A stretch of DNA of 64,000 bases from Terriglobales bacterium (GTDB taxonomy: Bacteria > Acidobacteriota > Terriglobia > Terriglobales > Acidobacteriaceae): the NCBI GenBank assembly GCA_035573675.1, contig DATMAB010000021.1, positions 30,950 to 94,949 of the forward strand, given 5' to 3'. This document shows, piece by piece, positions 26,896 to 35,138 of the stretch. Numbering within the stretch: the first letter of the stretch is position 1; every line of letters starts with the position of its first letter. The translations under genes and the position numbers were made by a program. Below the pieces are notes generated by a model, which saw only the letters and a program-made list of their open reading frames with translations, ran no database searches and was not told where the DNA came from.

Positions 26896-27060
26896 CTAGC
26901 TCTTCTTCTCGCCTTCCTTTTCGCCTTCCTTCAGGGCGCTCTTGAAATTGCGGATGCCTTCGCCCAGTCCCTTGCCCAGCTCCGAAAGACGGCCCGCGCC
27001 GAAGATCAGCAGCGCCAGCGCCAGCAGCAGGATGATTTCCGGCATGCCGATTTTGCCCAT
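26896..27060 (-). CDS. tatA: Sec-independent translocase protein TatA/E
   Basis: The 54-aa protein opens with a hydrophobic helix (residues 6-20, [19 protein letters not shown]), a short FGAGR hinge, an amphipathic helix ([16 protein letters not shown]) and a charged tail EKEGEKKS, the TatA layout. TatA oligomers form the pore for folded, often cofactor-bearing proteins. It has an exact GGAGG 4 nt before the ATG. It is a stand-alone gene without tatBC, which is common when tatC is elsewhere. It is shorter than E. coli TatA (89 aa). Confidence 0.9.
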   Translation of the reverse strand: MGKIGMPEIILLLALALLIFGAGRLSELGKGLGEGIRNFKSALKEGEKEGEKKS

Positions 27061-27137
27061 GGAACCTCCGAATCTGTTTCGATTCTAGGCTTCCCCATCG
27101 GCCGAGTCAAAACTGGCCGGCGTCGGGGCGAATCCGC

Positions 27138-28319
27138 TCAGTCCTTGACGGAGGCGATCAGTCCGGCGACCAGCACCGCCTTCCAGGGCAATGCGTCCAG
27201 CACAACCTGCTCATGGCGGGCATGGGCGCCGTCGCCCAATCCTCCCAACCCATCCAGTGTGGGCACGCCAAGCGCCGCGGTGAAGTTGCCGTCCGAACCG
27301 CCTCCGGTGGCTGACTCCTTCAGGTCCACGCCGAGACCGCGCGCCAGCTCGCGCGCCAATTCGTAGAGCGTCGCCACCCCTTCGGTCCGCTCCATGGGCG
27401 GACGATTCACGCCGCCGGTCACTTCCAGCTTGCAGCGCTCATCCTTGGGCCGCAGCGAGCGGAACTTGCGCTCGATGCGCGGCGCGTCGCTCATGCGCGC
27501 CACGCGCACATCCACCGCCGCCCACGCTTCCGCGGCCACCACGTTGGTCCGCGTTCCGCCCCCGATCACACCGACGTTCACCGTCAAACCCCGTTCGTAG
27601 TCATTGAATTTCTCGATGCGGGCGATCTGCCGCGCCAGTTCGTGGATGGCGCTCGCGCCCTTCTGGGGCTCGATCCCGGCGTGCACGGGGATGCCGGTGA
27701 TTTTCACGCGATACTCACCCACTCCCTTGCGCGAGGTCTTCACCGCACCTTCCGGACCGGTGGCGGGTTCGAGCACCAGCACCGCCGCCGACTCCCTCGC
27801 CAGCCCTTCGGTGATGGCCCGCGACGATTCGCTGCCGACTTCTTCGTCGGAGACCAGCAGCAGGCGCACCGGACGCGGCAGCGCGCCGCGTGTCTCCAGC
27901 AATCCTTCGAGCGCGTACATCATCAGCGTGATGCCCGCCTTCATGTCATACACGCCCGGCCCGTAGGCCCGTCCGTCCGCGATGCGGAACGGCATGCTCG
28001 CCAGCGTGCCCAGCTCCCACACCGTGTCATAGTGGCCCAGCAGCAGCACCGGCTTGCCCGCGCCGCCGGCGAACTCCGCCTCCACGTGGTCGCCGAACTG
28101 CTCGGCGCGATGCAGGCGCGTCCGCCCGCCCAGGCGTTCGAAGGTCTCCGCCAGATGGGCGGCCAGACGGTCCGCCGCCGCCTTGTCGTTGCTGGGCGAC
28201 TCCATTTCCACCAGCTTGCGCAGCGTCTCCGTCATCTGCGGCTGCCGCTCGCGGAAGTAGGCCAGCAGATCGGACAAGCCGCCGGTCGCGCCACCTTTTG
28301 TTACGAGTGTTCCATGCAT
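27138..28319 (-). CDS. M20-family zinc metallopeptidase (glutamate carboxypeptidase-like)
   Basis: The 393-aa protein has metal ligands in LLGHYDTVW (His96, Asp98), YDMKAG (Asp125) and SDEEVGS (Glu159 general base, Glu160 ligand). The lid/dimerisation domain follows (about 190-310, with IPVHAGIEPQKGASAIHELA) and a final HEQVVLDALPWKAVLVAGLI. It matches the carboxypeptidase G2/ArgE/DapE group; the substrate is not evident. There is no signal peptide, so it is predicted cytoplasmic. ATG 28319 is chosen because the -10 box lies directly upstream; the longer open frame upstream is antisense to fabZ/lpxA. Confidence 0.88.
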   Translation of the reverse strand: MHGTLVTKGGATGGLSDLLAYFRERQPQMTETLRKLVEMESPSNDKAAADRLAAHLAETFERLGGRTRLHRAEQFGDHVEAEFAGGAGKPVLLLGHYDTVWELGTLASMPFRIADGRAYGPGVYDMKAGITLMMYALEGLLETRGALPRPVRLLLVSDEEVGSESSRAITEGLARESAAVLVLEPATGPEGAVKTSRKGVGEYRVKITGIPVHAGIEPQKGASAIHELARQIARIEKFNDYERGLTVNVGVIGGGTRTNVVAAEAWAAVDVRVARMSDAPRIERKFRSLRPKDERCKLEVTGGVNRPPMERTEGVATLYELARELARGLGVDLKESATGGGSDGNFTAALGVPTLDGLGGLGDGAHARHEQVVLDALPWKAVLVAGLIASVKD

Positions 28320-28326
28320 GGATATA

Positions 28327-28332
28327 AGTATA
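28327..28332 (-). promoter_or_regulatory. M20 peptidase -10 box, predicted leaderless start
   Basis: On the minus strand TATACT is separated by exactly 7 nt from the ATG at 28319, the same geometry as pyrH. Confidence 0.5.
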
Positions 28333-28415
28333 ACGGATAGATTGGACGCCTTCGCCAACGGGGGAATTCCGGGCTGCTTCCTCTCCTCCCTGCGCGCCCT
28401 CCTTCGCGCATCCAC

Positions 28416-28421
28416 TATAAT
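28416..28421 (+). promoter_or_regulatory. fabZ-lpxA -10 box
   Basis: TATAAT about 45 nt upstream of the fabZ ATG; no clear -35. Confidence 0.45.
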
Positions 28422-28466
28422 CGTTGCCCAGCACCGGGACGCAACTTCCGCCGAGTGCGAATCGAC

Positions 28467-28994
28467 ATGACCGATCACGCCAAGACCGAGCTGGCGGAAG
28501 CGCCCGCCGAGCCGCGCTCCGTGCTCTCCATCGCCGAGATCCAGAAGATCCTGCCCCATCGCTATCCTTTCCTGCTCATCGATCGCGTCATCGACCTTAC
28601 GCGCAAGCAGCGCATCGTTGCCATCAAGAACGTGAGCGTGAACGAGCCCTACTTTGCCGGCCATTTCCCCGGCCAGCCCATCATGCCCGGCGTGCTCATC
28701 GTGGAAGCGATTGCGCAGGCCGGCGGCGCTCTGCTGCTCACCGAAGTGGAAGACCGCGACGACAAGCTCATGGTCTTTACCGGCATCGAGCGCGCCCGCT
28801 TCCGCAGGCCCGTGCTGCCCGGCGACCAGCTCCGCATCGAGGTCGAGGTGACGGCCTGGCGCATGACCGCCGTCCGCATGCAGGGCAAGGCCTATGTCGA
28901 CGGCAAGCTGGCCTGCGAGGCCACCGTGAGCTGCGCGCTCGTCGACCGGCGCCGCGCGCAGCCTGCGGCCGAAGCCGGCGAGCCGGAGGGATAG
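28467..28994 (+). CDS. fabZ: (3R)-hydroxyacyl-ACP dehydratase FabZ
   Basis: The 175-aa hot-dog-fold enzyme dehydrates 3-hydroxyacyl-ACP in fatty acid synthesis and so competes with LpxA for 3-hydroxyacyl chains. The signatures are ILPHRYPFLLIDRV (28-41) and FAGHFPGQPIMPGVLIVEAIAQ with catalytic His66 and Glu80. It is slightly longer than E. coli FabZ (151 aa) with N- and C-terminal Ala/Glu-rich tails. The start could also be GTG 28455 (4 residues longer); no Shine-Dalgarno decides. lpxA begins 12 bp after its stop. Confidence 0.96.
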   Translation: MTDHAKTELAEAPAEPRSVLSIAEIQKILPHRYPFLLIDRVIDLTRKQRIVAIKNVSVNEPYFAGHFPGQPIMPGVLIVEAIAQAGGALLLTEVEDRDDKLMVFTGIERARFRRPVLPGDQLRIEVEVTAWRMTAVRMQGKAYVDGKLACEATVSCALVDRRRAQPAAEAGEPEG

Positions 28995-29006
28995 TCCCCG
29001 CAACGT

Positions 29007-29804
29007 GTGAAACTCGAGACTCCAACCAGCATCCATCCCACCGCGATCGTCGATCCCGGCGCCGTTATTCCCGCTACCTGCCGCATCGGACCGTACTGCG
29101 TGATCGGGCCGGACGTGGAAATGGGCGAGCACTGCGAGCTCATCTCCCACGTGGCCATGCAGGGACCGACGCGCATGGGCAGCCACAACCGCATCTTCCC
29201 TTTCGCCTCGGTCGGCCTTGATCCGCAGGACTTGAAATTCACGCCCGGGGAAAAGACCCGCCTGGAGATCGGCGATCACAACACCATCCGCGAGTGCGTC
29301 ACCATCCATCGCGGCACCCAGGGCGGCGGAGGCGTCACCCGCATCGGCAGCCACACCCTCATCATGGCCTATACGCACATCGCCCATGACTGCATCATCG
29401 GCGACCACGCCATGCTGGCCAATGCCGCCACCCTCGCCGGCCATGTCACCGTCGAGGACTGGGCTGTGGTCGGCGCCCTCTGTCCCGTGCATCAGTTTGT
29501 GCGCATCGGGACGCACGCGTATATCGGGGGCGGCACCACCATCACCCAGGACGTCCTGCCCTTTTCGCTCACCAGCGCCAAGCGCGAAGTCCACGCCTAC
29601 AGCTTCAACAAGGTCGGCCTGGAACGCCGCGGCTTCAGCCCGGAACGCATCCGCAGGCTCCATCACGCCTATAAGGTTCTGCTGGCTTCGAAACTCAACA
29701 CCGCTCAGGCGCTCGCGAAGCTCAAAGGCGAGGGTGACCTCGGCGAAGACGTCTCCTTGCTCATCCGCTTCATCGAGAGTTCGCAGCGCGGGATTATCAA
29801 GTAG
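29007..29804 (+). CDS. lpxA: UDP-N-acetylglucosamine acyltransferase LpxA
   Basis: The 265-aa left-handed beta-helix protein carries many hexapeptide repeats ([LIV]G...). The catalytic segment is AYTHIAHDCIIG with His127 at the position of E. coli His125. LpxA transfers the first 3-hydroxyacyl chain in lipid A synthesis. The GTG start is 12 bp after fabZ, so the two are co-transcribed. The C-terminal helical domain (SFNKVGLERRGFSPERIRRLHHAYKVL) is typical. lpxD and lpxB are not in this window. Confidence 0.96.
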   Translation: MKLETPTSIHPTAIVDPGAVIPATCRIGPYCVIGPDVEMGEHCELISHVAMQGPTRMGSHNRIFPFASVGLDPQDLKFTPGEKTRLEIGDHNTIRECVTIHRGTQGGGGVTRIGSHTLIMAYTHIAHDCIIGDHAMLANAATLAGHVTVEDWAVVGALCPVHQFVRIGTHAYIGGGTTITQDVLPFSLTSAKREVHAYSFNKVGLERRGFSPERIRRLHHAYKVLLASKLNTAQALAKLKGEGDLGEDVSLLIRFIESSQRGIIK

Positions 29805-29817
29805 CCGTCATCACTCA

Positions 29818-29896
29818 GCAATCAGCAATCAGCCAAAACGCCGGAGCTGGCACTATTCGCATTGGCTGACTGCTGAATGCTGATTGCTGAATGCTT
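29818..29896 (+). repeat. Heptamer-iterated inverted repeat, CAGCAAT/TGCTGAT type
   Basis: Left arm: CAGCAAT units (about 29818-29834). Right arm: TGCTGAA/TGCTGAT units (about 29866-29893). The arms are complementary and would form a long hairpin between lpxA and lpxI. Period 7. Confidence 0.6.
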
Positions 29897-29952
29897 TCCA
29901 TTCCCCCGCCACCTGCCGCCTCACGGTTCACCGCTGCTACACTGGCTCCACC

Positions 29953-30795
29953 ATGCCTGACCGTCTCGGTCTCATTGCCGGCAACGGCCGCTTCCCGCTC
30001 CTGGTGCTGGAGGCCGCGGTCTCTCGGGGCGCCGAAGTGGTGGTAGCTGCCATCAAGGAAGAGACCTGGCCGGAGATCGAATCGCGCGGCGCGGCCGCCG
30101 TCCACTGGCTGTCGCTCGGCGAACTCAGCCGCCTCATCGACACCTTCAAGCAGGCGGGCGTCACGCGCGCCGTGATGGCCGGCCAGGTGAAACACAAGCA
30201 GATCTTCTCTTCCATCAAGCCCGACTGGCGGCTGGCGAAGCTCCTGCTCTCGCTCCGCTCGCGCAACACTGACGCCATCATCGGGGCCGTCGCCAACGTG
30301 CTGGCCGACGAAGGCATCGTCCTCATGGATTCCACCGCCTATCTGGAGCCCCTGCTGGCACGCAACGGCGTGCTCACCAAACGCAAGCCCACCGCCGAGG
30401 AAGCTGCGGACATCGCCTACGGCCGCGGCGTCGCACGCCACCTGGCGCAGCACGACATCGGGCAGACTGTAGTCGTGGCCGGCGCCGCCTGCGTCGCCGT
30501 CGAAGCCATGGAAGGCACCGACGCCGCCATCCTGCGCGCCGGCGAGATCATGAAGAGCCTCGAAGGCTCTGCCTCCACCCTGCGGCGCTCTCTCACCGTG
30601 GTGAAGGTCGCAAAACCCGGTCAGGACATGCGCTTCGACGTCCCCGTCGTCGGCCTGCCCACCATTGACGCCATGTGCCGCGCCGGCGCCACCTGCCTCG
30701 CCCTCGACGCCGGCAAATGCCTGCTGCTCGACGGCGACGCCATGCTCCACGCCGCCGACGACGCCGGCATCGCTATCCAGGCCGACGTTCCGTAG
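29953..30795 (+). CDS. lpxI: UDP-2,3-diacylglucosamine pyrophosphatase LpxI
   Basis: The 280-aa DUF1009 protein starts RLGLIAGNGRFPLLVLEAA, with VMAGQVKHKQIFS (about 79-91), SLRSRNTDAIIGAVANVLADEGI, VVVAGAACVAVEAMEGTDA and a C-terminal DMRFDVPVVGLPTIDAM. LpxI releases lipid X from UDP-diacylglucosamine; it is the non-orthologous replacement for LpxH. Start ATG 29953 is preferred: a TACACT -10 (29938-29943) lies 9 nt upstream. Its place beside lpxA supports the lipid A role. Confidence 0.93.
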   Translation: MPDRLGLIAGNGRFPLLVLEAAVSRGAEVVVAAIKEETWPEIESRGAAAVHWLSLGELSRLIDTFKQAGVTRAVMAGQVKHKQIFSSIKPDWRLAKLLLSLRSRNTDAIIGAVANVLADEGIVLMDSTAYLEPLLARNGVLTKRKPTAEEAADIAYGRGVARHLAQHDIGQTVVVAGAACVAVEAMEGTDAAILRAGEIMKSLEGSASTLRRSLTVVKVAKPGQDMRFDVPVVGLPTIDAMCRAGATCLALDAGKCLLLDGDAMLHAADDAGIAIQADVP

Positions 30796-30801
30796 CTCTG
30801 G

Positions 30802-30893
30802 TTTCTCGTTTCTCGTTTCTCGTTTCTCGACAAAAGCAGAAACATGAGAGGCCGAACATGAAACTTGAAACGCGAAACGTGAAACGCGAAACT
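30802..30893 (+). repeat. Heptamer-iterated inverted repeat, TTTCTCG/CGAAACG type
   Basis: Four TTTCTCG units (about 30802-30830) face GAAACTT-GAAACGC-GAAACGT-GAAACGC-GAAACTT (about 30859-30893). The arms are complementary over about 28 bp, between lpxI and the DinB-like gene. Period 7. Confidence 0.65.
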
Positions 30894-30957
30894 TTAGGCG
30901 CTTAAGCAGCGTTCTGAGCCGCGCGCCGGAATCCTGAACGAAGTGAAGGATCTACCC

Positions 30958-31422
30958 ATGAAAGAGACTATCCGCATTGCCGACCAGCTCCAGCGCTCCT
31001 ACGCCGGTGGCGCCTGGCACGGCCCCTCGCTGCGCCAGGTGCTCGCCGGAGTGGACGCGCGCCGCGCCGCCGCGCATCCGGTGCCGCACGCGCACTCCAT
31101 CTGGGAGCTGGTGCTGCACGTCACCACCTGGAACCGCGCCGTGCTGCGCCGCGTGGAGGGACGGAGCGTGCGCGTCTCCGCCGCAGAGAACTTCCCCAAA
31201 GTCACCGATACGAGCGCCGCCGCCTGGAAGCGGGCTCAACAGGCGCTTGCGGACGCGCACCGCGCGCTGCATCGCGCCGTGCGGCGCATCCCTGACTCGC
31301 GCCTCGGGCGCAAAGTGCCGGGCAAGCCGCAAACGGTCTATTTCATGCTGCACGGTCTGGTGCAGCACAACATCTACCACGCGGGCCAGATGGCGTTGCT
31401 GAAGAAGGCGAGGAGGCAGTAA
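30958..31422 (+). CDS. DinB-like (DUF664) family protein
   Basis: The 154-aa four-helix-bundle protein has histidines in the expected DinB metal positions: SIWELVLHVTTWNRAVL (His about 63) and HGLVQHNIYHAGQMALLKKA with His near 135, 140 and 144. DinB/YfiT superfamily members include thiol transferases (bacillithiol, mycothiol) and proteins of unknown function. AAGGA at 30946-30950 lies 7 nt before the ATG. It is flanked by heptamer repeats on both sides. No operon partner is evident, so the substrate is unknown. Confidence 0.8.
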   Translation: MKETIRIADQLQRSYAGGAWHGPSLRQVLAGVDARRAAAHPVPHAHSIWELVLHVTTWNRAVLRRVEGRSVRVSAAENFPKVTDTSAAAWKRAQQALADAHRALHRAVRRIPDSRLGRKVPGKPQTVYFMLHGLVQHNIYHAGQMALLKKARRQ

Positions 31423-31423
31423 C

Positions 31424-31465
31424 AGTTCTCAGTTCTCAGTTCTCAGTTTCTCAGTTCGTAGTTCG
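31424..31465 (+). repeat. Heptamer-iterated repeat, AGTTCTC type
   Basis: Three exact AGTTCTC units plus degenerate AGTTTCTC/AGTTCGT/AGTTCGC units fill the convergent space between the DinB-like gene and the TPR/receiver gene. Confidence 0.6.
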
Positions 31466-32995
31466 CAGATCGCCGTTCGTTCTCGCCCTTCCCATCGCCA
31501 ACCGCGTCATGGCCAGGAGGTCGCTGACGCCGAAGGGCGCGGAGATGGCCAGCGCCCGCGATTCCTCCAGGAAGGCCTGCATCTCGGCGTCGGTTTCGTC
31601 GGTGAGCGCCAGCACGAACTTGCGCTCCGCGCCCGGCTGGTGGCGCTCCAGCCAGCGATAGATCTCACGGCCGCTCCAGCCCGCCGGCAACCGGTCGCTG
31701 ACAACAATGGCGTCGTAGGGCGATTTCTCCAGCCGAACCACGGCGTCTTCGCCGCGTCCCAGCGCCAGCACCTCGGCGCCCGCGCCCGCCAGCACTTTGC
31801 GCGCAAAGTCACGCACCGCTTCCTGCGGATGGACGACCAAAACGCGCCCCGCCAGCGGCCCTTCCTTCCCGTTGCCGTTGCGTGCCGGTTGCGGCGGCTG
31901 AACCAGGGAACTCGGCGGCAGCTCGAAGACCCGCCGCCCCGGCAGCGGCGCTGCCGGGAGGCGCACACGATACGTGCGGTAGGCGATCGCGCCCACCACC
32001 ACCGCCACCAGCCCCAACAGCACAAACTGGATGGCGCCGGCCAGCGAGATGCGCAGCGGCGACGAAGAACCCGCCGCGGCTTGCGTACCATCGGATTCCT
32101 GCCGCAGCACCGCAACCGGCGCGGCCGTCGGTTTCATCGTCTTGCTGCCCCGCGTCGCAGGAGGGGCAACGGGAGTCCGAACCACAGCGCCGGGCGAAAG
32201 GCTCGCGACAGGCGGCCCGCTCGCCGGCTTCTGAGCTTCTGCCGGCGCCGGCTTCGGAGTCTCCGCCGGAGCAGGCTTTGCGTCCTCGCTCGCCACCGGC
32301 TTCCAGGTCTCGTCCGTCGCGGGTTTTGCGTGCTCGCCGGCCGCATCGGTTCGGACGGGCGACGCACTCACCGTGCTCGCGCCCGACCCGCCCAACGACT
32401 CGAGCGCCTCACGCACTTCGCGGTCGTTGGGATACTGCCGCTGCGCTTCGGTGAACAGCGCGCGCGCTTCCTCCTGGCGTCCCATCCACAACAGCACGAA
32501 GGCCTTCCCCACCAGCGCGTCGTAGAGCGTGGGATTGCGCGCCAGGACGCGGTCGTAGGTCTCAAGCGCCTTCTGGTTCTGTCCCTGCCACGATGCCACC
32601 TTGGCCGTGCCGACCAAGGCCGCCGCGTTCTGCGGCTCCGTCTCCAGCAGGCGCCGGTACTCGCGCGCCGCTTCCGGGAATCGCCGCAGGATGGCAAGTG
32701 TGCGCGCGTATTCCAGGCGCACCACCGTGTTGCGCGGATCGGAAGCCAGATAGGTCTCGAGCGGCTGGAGCGCCGCTGCGAAGCGACCCGCCGCATGCAG
32801 CGCGCGCGCCTGCGTCAGGATCTGCTCGGCTGAAAGCGACGGGTTGCTTTCGTCTTTGGCTTCGGATTCTGTCTGGGCCGCAGCGCCGACCGAGAGAAGA
32901 CATGCAAGGAGGATCAGCGCCGCCATCAACGCCGGCGCGGGGGCCCGCCAACGTGAACTACGAAGGATTGCCGACATCACTTCCCTGCATGCCAT
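31451..32995 (-). CDS. Membrane protein: periplasmic TPR repeats, one TM, cytoplasmic pseudo-receiver
   Basis: The 514-aa protein has a signal anchor or signal peptide (about 18-40), TPR-like repeats (about 54-203; each with the A.G...A/Y...L pattern), and a Lys/Pro/Ala-rich linker with KPA repeats (about 220-290). A TM follows at 319-340. The C-terminal CheY-like domain (383-505) begins RVLVVHP. The phosphoacceptor position in YDAIVVSDRLP is Ser433, followed by Asp434, so canonical phosphorylation is doubtful. The KxxT-like segment FVLALTDET is partly kept. The start may be ATG 32977. There is no kinase nearby. The topology suggests a periplasmic scaffold that signals inward by binding; this is inference. 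Confidence 0.7.
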   Translation of the reverse strand: MACREVMSAILRSSRWRAPAPALMAALILLACLLSVGAAAQTESEAKDESNPSLSAEQILTQARALHAAGRFAAALQPLETYLASDPRNTVVRLEYARTLAILRRFPEAAREYRRLLETEPQNAAALVGTAKVASWQGQNQKALETYDRVLARNPTLYDALVGKAFVLLWMGRQEEARALFTEAQRQYPNDREVREALESLGGSGASTVSASPVRTDAAGEHAKPATDETWKPVASEDAKPAPAETPKPAPAEAQKPASGPPVASLSPGAVVRTPVAPPATRGSKTMKPTAAPVAVLRQESDGTQAAAGSSSPLRISLAGAIQFVLLGLVAVVVGAIAYRTYRVRLPAAPLPGRRVFELPPSSLVQPPQPARNGNGKEGPLAGRVLVVHPQEAVRDFARKVLAGAGAEVLALGRGEDAVVRLEKSPYDAIVVSDRLPAGWSGREIYRWLERHQPGAERKFVLALTDETDAEMQAFLEESRALAISAPFGVSDLLAMTRLAMGRARTNGDLRTTN

Positions 32996-33096
32996 GGTAG
33001 CGCCGCGGCACGCGCCGCGGTGACAGCGGAACCACGAAAGGCAACGGCTCTTTCATCGCCGAGAACGCAGAGAGCGCCGAGAAAACCCAGGGGAGG

Positions 33097-33186
33097 GGCC
33101 TGGCTTCAGCCAGGCCGAAAAGGTCCGGAAGAACCCCGGCCTTAGCCGCTGAGGTGAGGTTTTGGCCTCAGGGGCTGAAGCCCAGG
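33097..33186. repeat. REP-like palindromes
   Basis: GGCCTGGCTTCAGCCAGGCC (33097-33116) is an almost perfect palindrome. A second pair, CCTTAGCCGCTGAGG (from about 33140) against CCTCAGGGGCTGAAG (33166-33180), makes a dimeric hairpin. An octamer-like GCCGAGAACGCAGAGAGC run lies just left (about 33057-33080). Confidence 0.5.
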
Positions 33187-33246
33187 TTTCGTGCGGTCAA
33201 TTGGGGCACGAGTGAACTCGAGCCCTTGCCCTGGAATAAACACCTC

Positions 33247-33540
33247 CTATTCGTGGCTTTTGTACTTCTCGCAGGCAACGGTGATCTGCATGGCGTAGAT
33301 GAGCAGTTGCGCCTGGCGCAGCGAGACCCGGCCTTCGGAGACCAGGCGGTAGGTTTCGGCGAGCATCCAGTCGATGGGGCGCTCGGCGTGGAAGGCGGGG
33401 AGCCAGCGCCCGTCGCGGGCCATCTTGCGGATGCGTGGCGCCTGGCGTCCGTGGAAGAAGCAGAGGCGCTTGCCGCGCATGGCGGGCGAGCCGCAGCGCT
33501 TGCCATCGGCCTTGATGTGCTGGCAGAGCGGGATGTTCAA
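33247..33540 (-). CDS. Small zinc-finger-like protein of unknown function
   Basis: This 97-aa protein starts MNIPLCQHIKADGKRCGSPA. The cluster Cys6, His8, Cys16, Cys27 and His30 (CxH, then C, then CFFH) looks like a compact zinc-binding module, followed by an arginine-rich stretch and a helical C-terminus (LLIYAMQITVACEKYKS). I recognise the 'C.HI...G..C.SPA..G...C..H' pattern as recurring in small hypothetical proteins of this phylum, but no function is known to me. Other frames over the same DNA lack such a pattern. It lies beside REP-like palindromes and a gene-poor stretch. Confidence 0.5.
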   Translation of the reverse strand: MNIPLCQHIKADGKRCGSPAMRGKRLCFFHGRQAPRIRKMARDGRWLPAFHAERPIDWMLAETYRLVSEGRVSLRQAQLLIYAMQITVACEKYKSHE

Positions 33541-34093
33541 GATACCCTCCCCTCCCCCTGGGGTCCAATGGAATCAACGGGTTAAAGCACGAAATCGGGC
33601 AAAATCCTTGGATAGACGGGACTTATGGTCAAATTATTGATATCATTGGACTTGCCGGATACTCCGGTTTCCTACTTTGCCGCGCGGACACCACCCAGAA
33701 AATCGGAAGCAGGATAGCACTTTCGCTTTTTGTTTGTCAATAGCAAAATGCATGATAGGACAGGATGGCTATTCCACTTAGGAACGGGCGTCAGTCGGTG
33801 AGGTACCTAAGCGGGGTTCTGGGCGAGACTGCTACCATGTAGCGGTTCCATGCAGTTGACACGGCACCGTTATACGCAGCGGTACTGCATCTGTTGTCCG
33901 CGTTCTGCCCAGTCTGCAGAGAGAGAAGTGGTTATGGCGGGTCAAACCTTCTTTGGCTTGCCCAGCGTTGACATTCGAGGGCTTGAAGTTCATCAGTCGT
34001 TTGTGGTTTTCATCGCGGGTGACAACTCGGCAGCAAAGAGGAATATCACCTTAGGACCGTTAGCCTGACGGAGAGATTCACTGGACACTCCTC
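33541..34093. other. Gene-poor, lower-GC region
   Basis: No convincing gene. The composition drops in GC between about 33600 and 33760. A TTGTCA at 33734 and a TTGACA at 33856 have no good -10 partner. A 72-codon plus-strand frame (33850-34068) lacks recognisable features and is not called. It may be the relic of an inserted element next to the zinc-finger-like gene. Confidence 0.4.
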
Positions 34094-35137
34094 TTGCCAC
34101 CTACTTCGCCTGAGAACGCTAAAACCCGGGTCGCCGTCGTCGGCGTAGGCGCTTTCGGGCGGAATCATGCCCGCGTGTATCGCGAGCTGGCCGAGCAGGA
34201 CGGCAACGTCGAACTTGTCGGCGTCTGCGATCACAACCCTTCCCACGCCGCGGCCGTAGCTTCCGAGTTCTCCACTCGCCGCTTCAACTTGCTGGAAGAA
34301 CTGCGCGGCGAGGTGGATGCCGCCTCGGTCGCCGTGCCCACGGTGGCGCATCTGGAAGTGGCGCGGGCGCTGATGGAAGCCGGCATCGACGTCCTGATTG
34401 AGAAGCCGCTGGCGGCTTCCCTACCCGAAGCCGATGAACTGATCCGCCTGGCGCAGCGCACCGGGCGCATCGGCATGGTGGGGCACCTGGAGCGTTTCAA
34501 CCCGGCGGTGCGGGCCACGGCGGCGCTGGTGAACTCGCCCATGTTCTTCGAGGTGCACCGGCTGAGCGTGTTCACGCCGCGCTCGCTCGACGTGGACGTG
34601 GTGCTCGACCTGATGATCCACGACCTCGATATCGTGCTCTCGTTCGTCTCTTCGCCGGTGAAGGAGGTGCGCGCCGTGGGCCTGCCCATCCTCTCCTCCA
34701 AGGTGGACATCGCCAACGTGCGCATGGAATTCGATTCCGGGTGCGTGGCCAACTTCACCGCCAGCCGGGTCTCGACCGAGCGGGTGCGCAAGCTGCGCTT
34801 CTTCCAGCCGCACCAGTACATCTCCGTGGACTATTCGCGGCAGGACGTGCTGGTGTTCACCGTGGACCCGGCAGCCGCAGCCGCAGCCCCGCCCGAGGAA
34901 ACCGGGCTTCCGTTTACCAATCCGGGGATTGCCGTGGCACGGCCGGAGGTAGTGCGCGAAGAGCCTCTGCACGCCGAGCTGCGCGCCTTCCTGCGCGCGG
35001 TGCGCGAGCGCTCGCGGCCGCTGGTGCCGCTCGAGGACGGCCGTCGCGCCCTGTCCCTGGCACTCGACATCCTGGGCGCCATCCGGGAGCACGGCCGCCG
35101 CATCCAACTGGAAGGTGTGCCGGGAACGGGACGCTGA
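34094..35137 (+). CDS. Gfo/Idh/MocA-family oxidoreductase
   Basis: The 347-aa NAD(P)-dependent dehydrogenase has a Rossmann start RVAVVGVGAFGRNHARVYREL with GxGxxG near 17-22, then VGVCDHNP, ASVAVPTVAHLEVARALMEAG, VLIEKPLAAS (EKP catalytic motif, about 104-106), GMVGHLERFNPAVRA, and DLMIHDLDIVLSF. Members act on sugars or UDP-sugars. Because lipid A genes lie 4 kb upstream, a GnnA-like role (UDP-GlcNAc 3-dehydrogenase) is possible, but the aminotransferase gnnB is absent here. The TTG start at 34094 is tentative. Confidence 0.85.
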   Translation: MPPTSPENAKTRVAVVGVGAFGRNHARVYRELAEQDGNVELVGVCDHNPSHAAAVASEFSTRRFNLLEELRGEVDAASVAVPTVAHLEVARALMEAGIDVLIEKPLAASLPEADELIRLAQRTGRIGMVGHLERFNPAVRATAALVNSPMFFEVHRLSVFTPRSLDVDVVLDLMIHDLDIVLSFVSSPVKEVRAVGLPILSSKVDIANVRMEFDSGCVANFTASRVSTERVRKLRFFQPHQYISVDYSRQDVLVFTVDPAAAAAAPPEETGLPFTNPGIAVARPEVVREEPLHAELRAFLRAVRERSRPLVPLEDGRRALSLALDILGAIREHGRRIQLEGVPGTGR

Positions 35138-35138
35138 G

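Noticed and set aside
27138..29666. 842-codon minus-strand frame extending the M20 peptidase upstream
   Set aside because: The upstream two thirds is antisense to fabZ and lpxA and shows no domain; a TATACT box and ATG at 28319 mark the real start.
33850..34068. 72-codon plus-strand frame
   Set aside because: No family, no ribosome-binding site and poor codon pattern; better seen as part of the gene-poor region.
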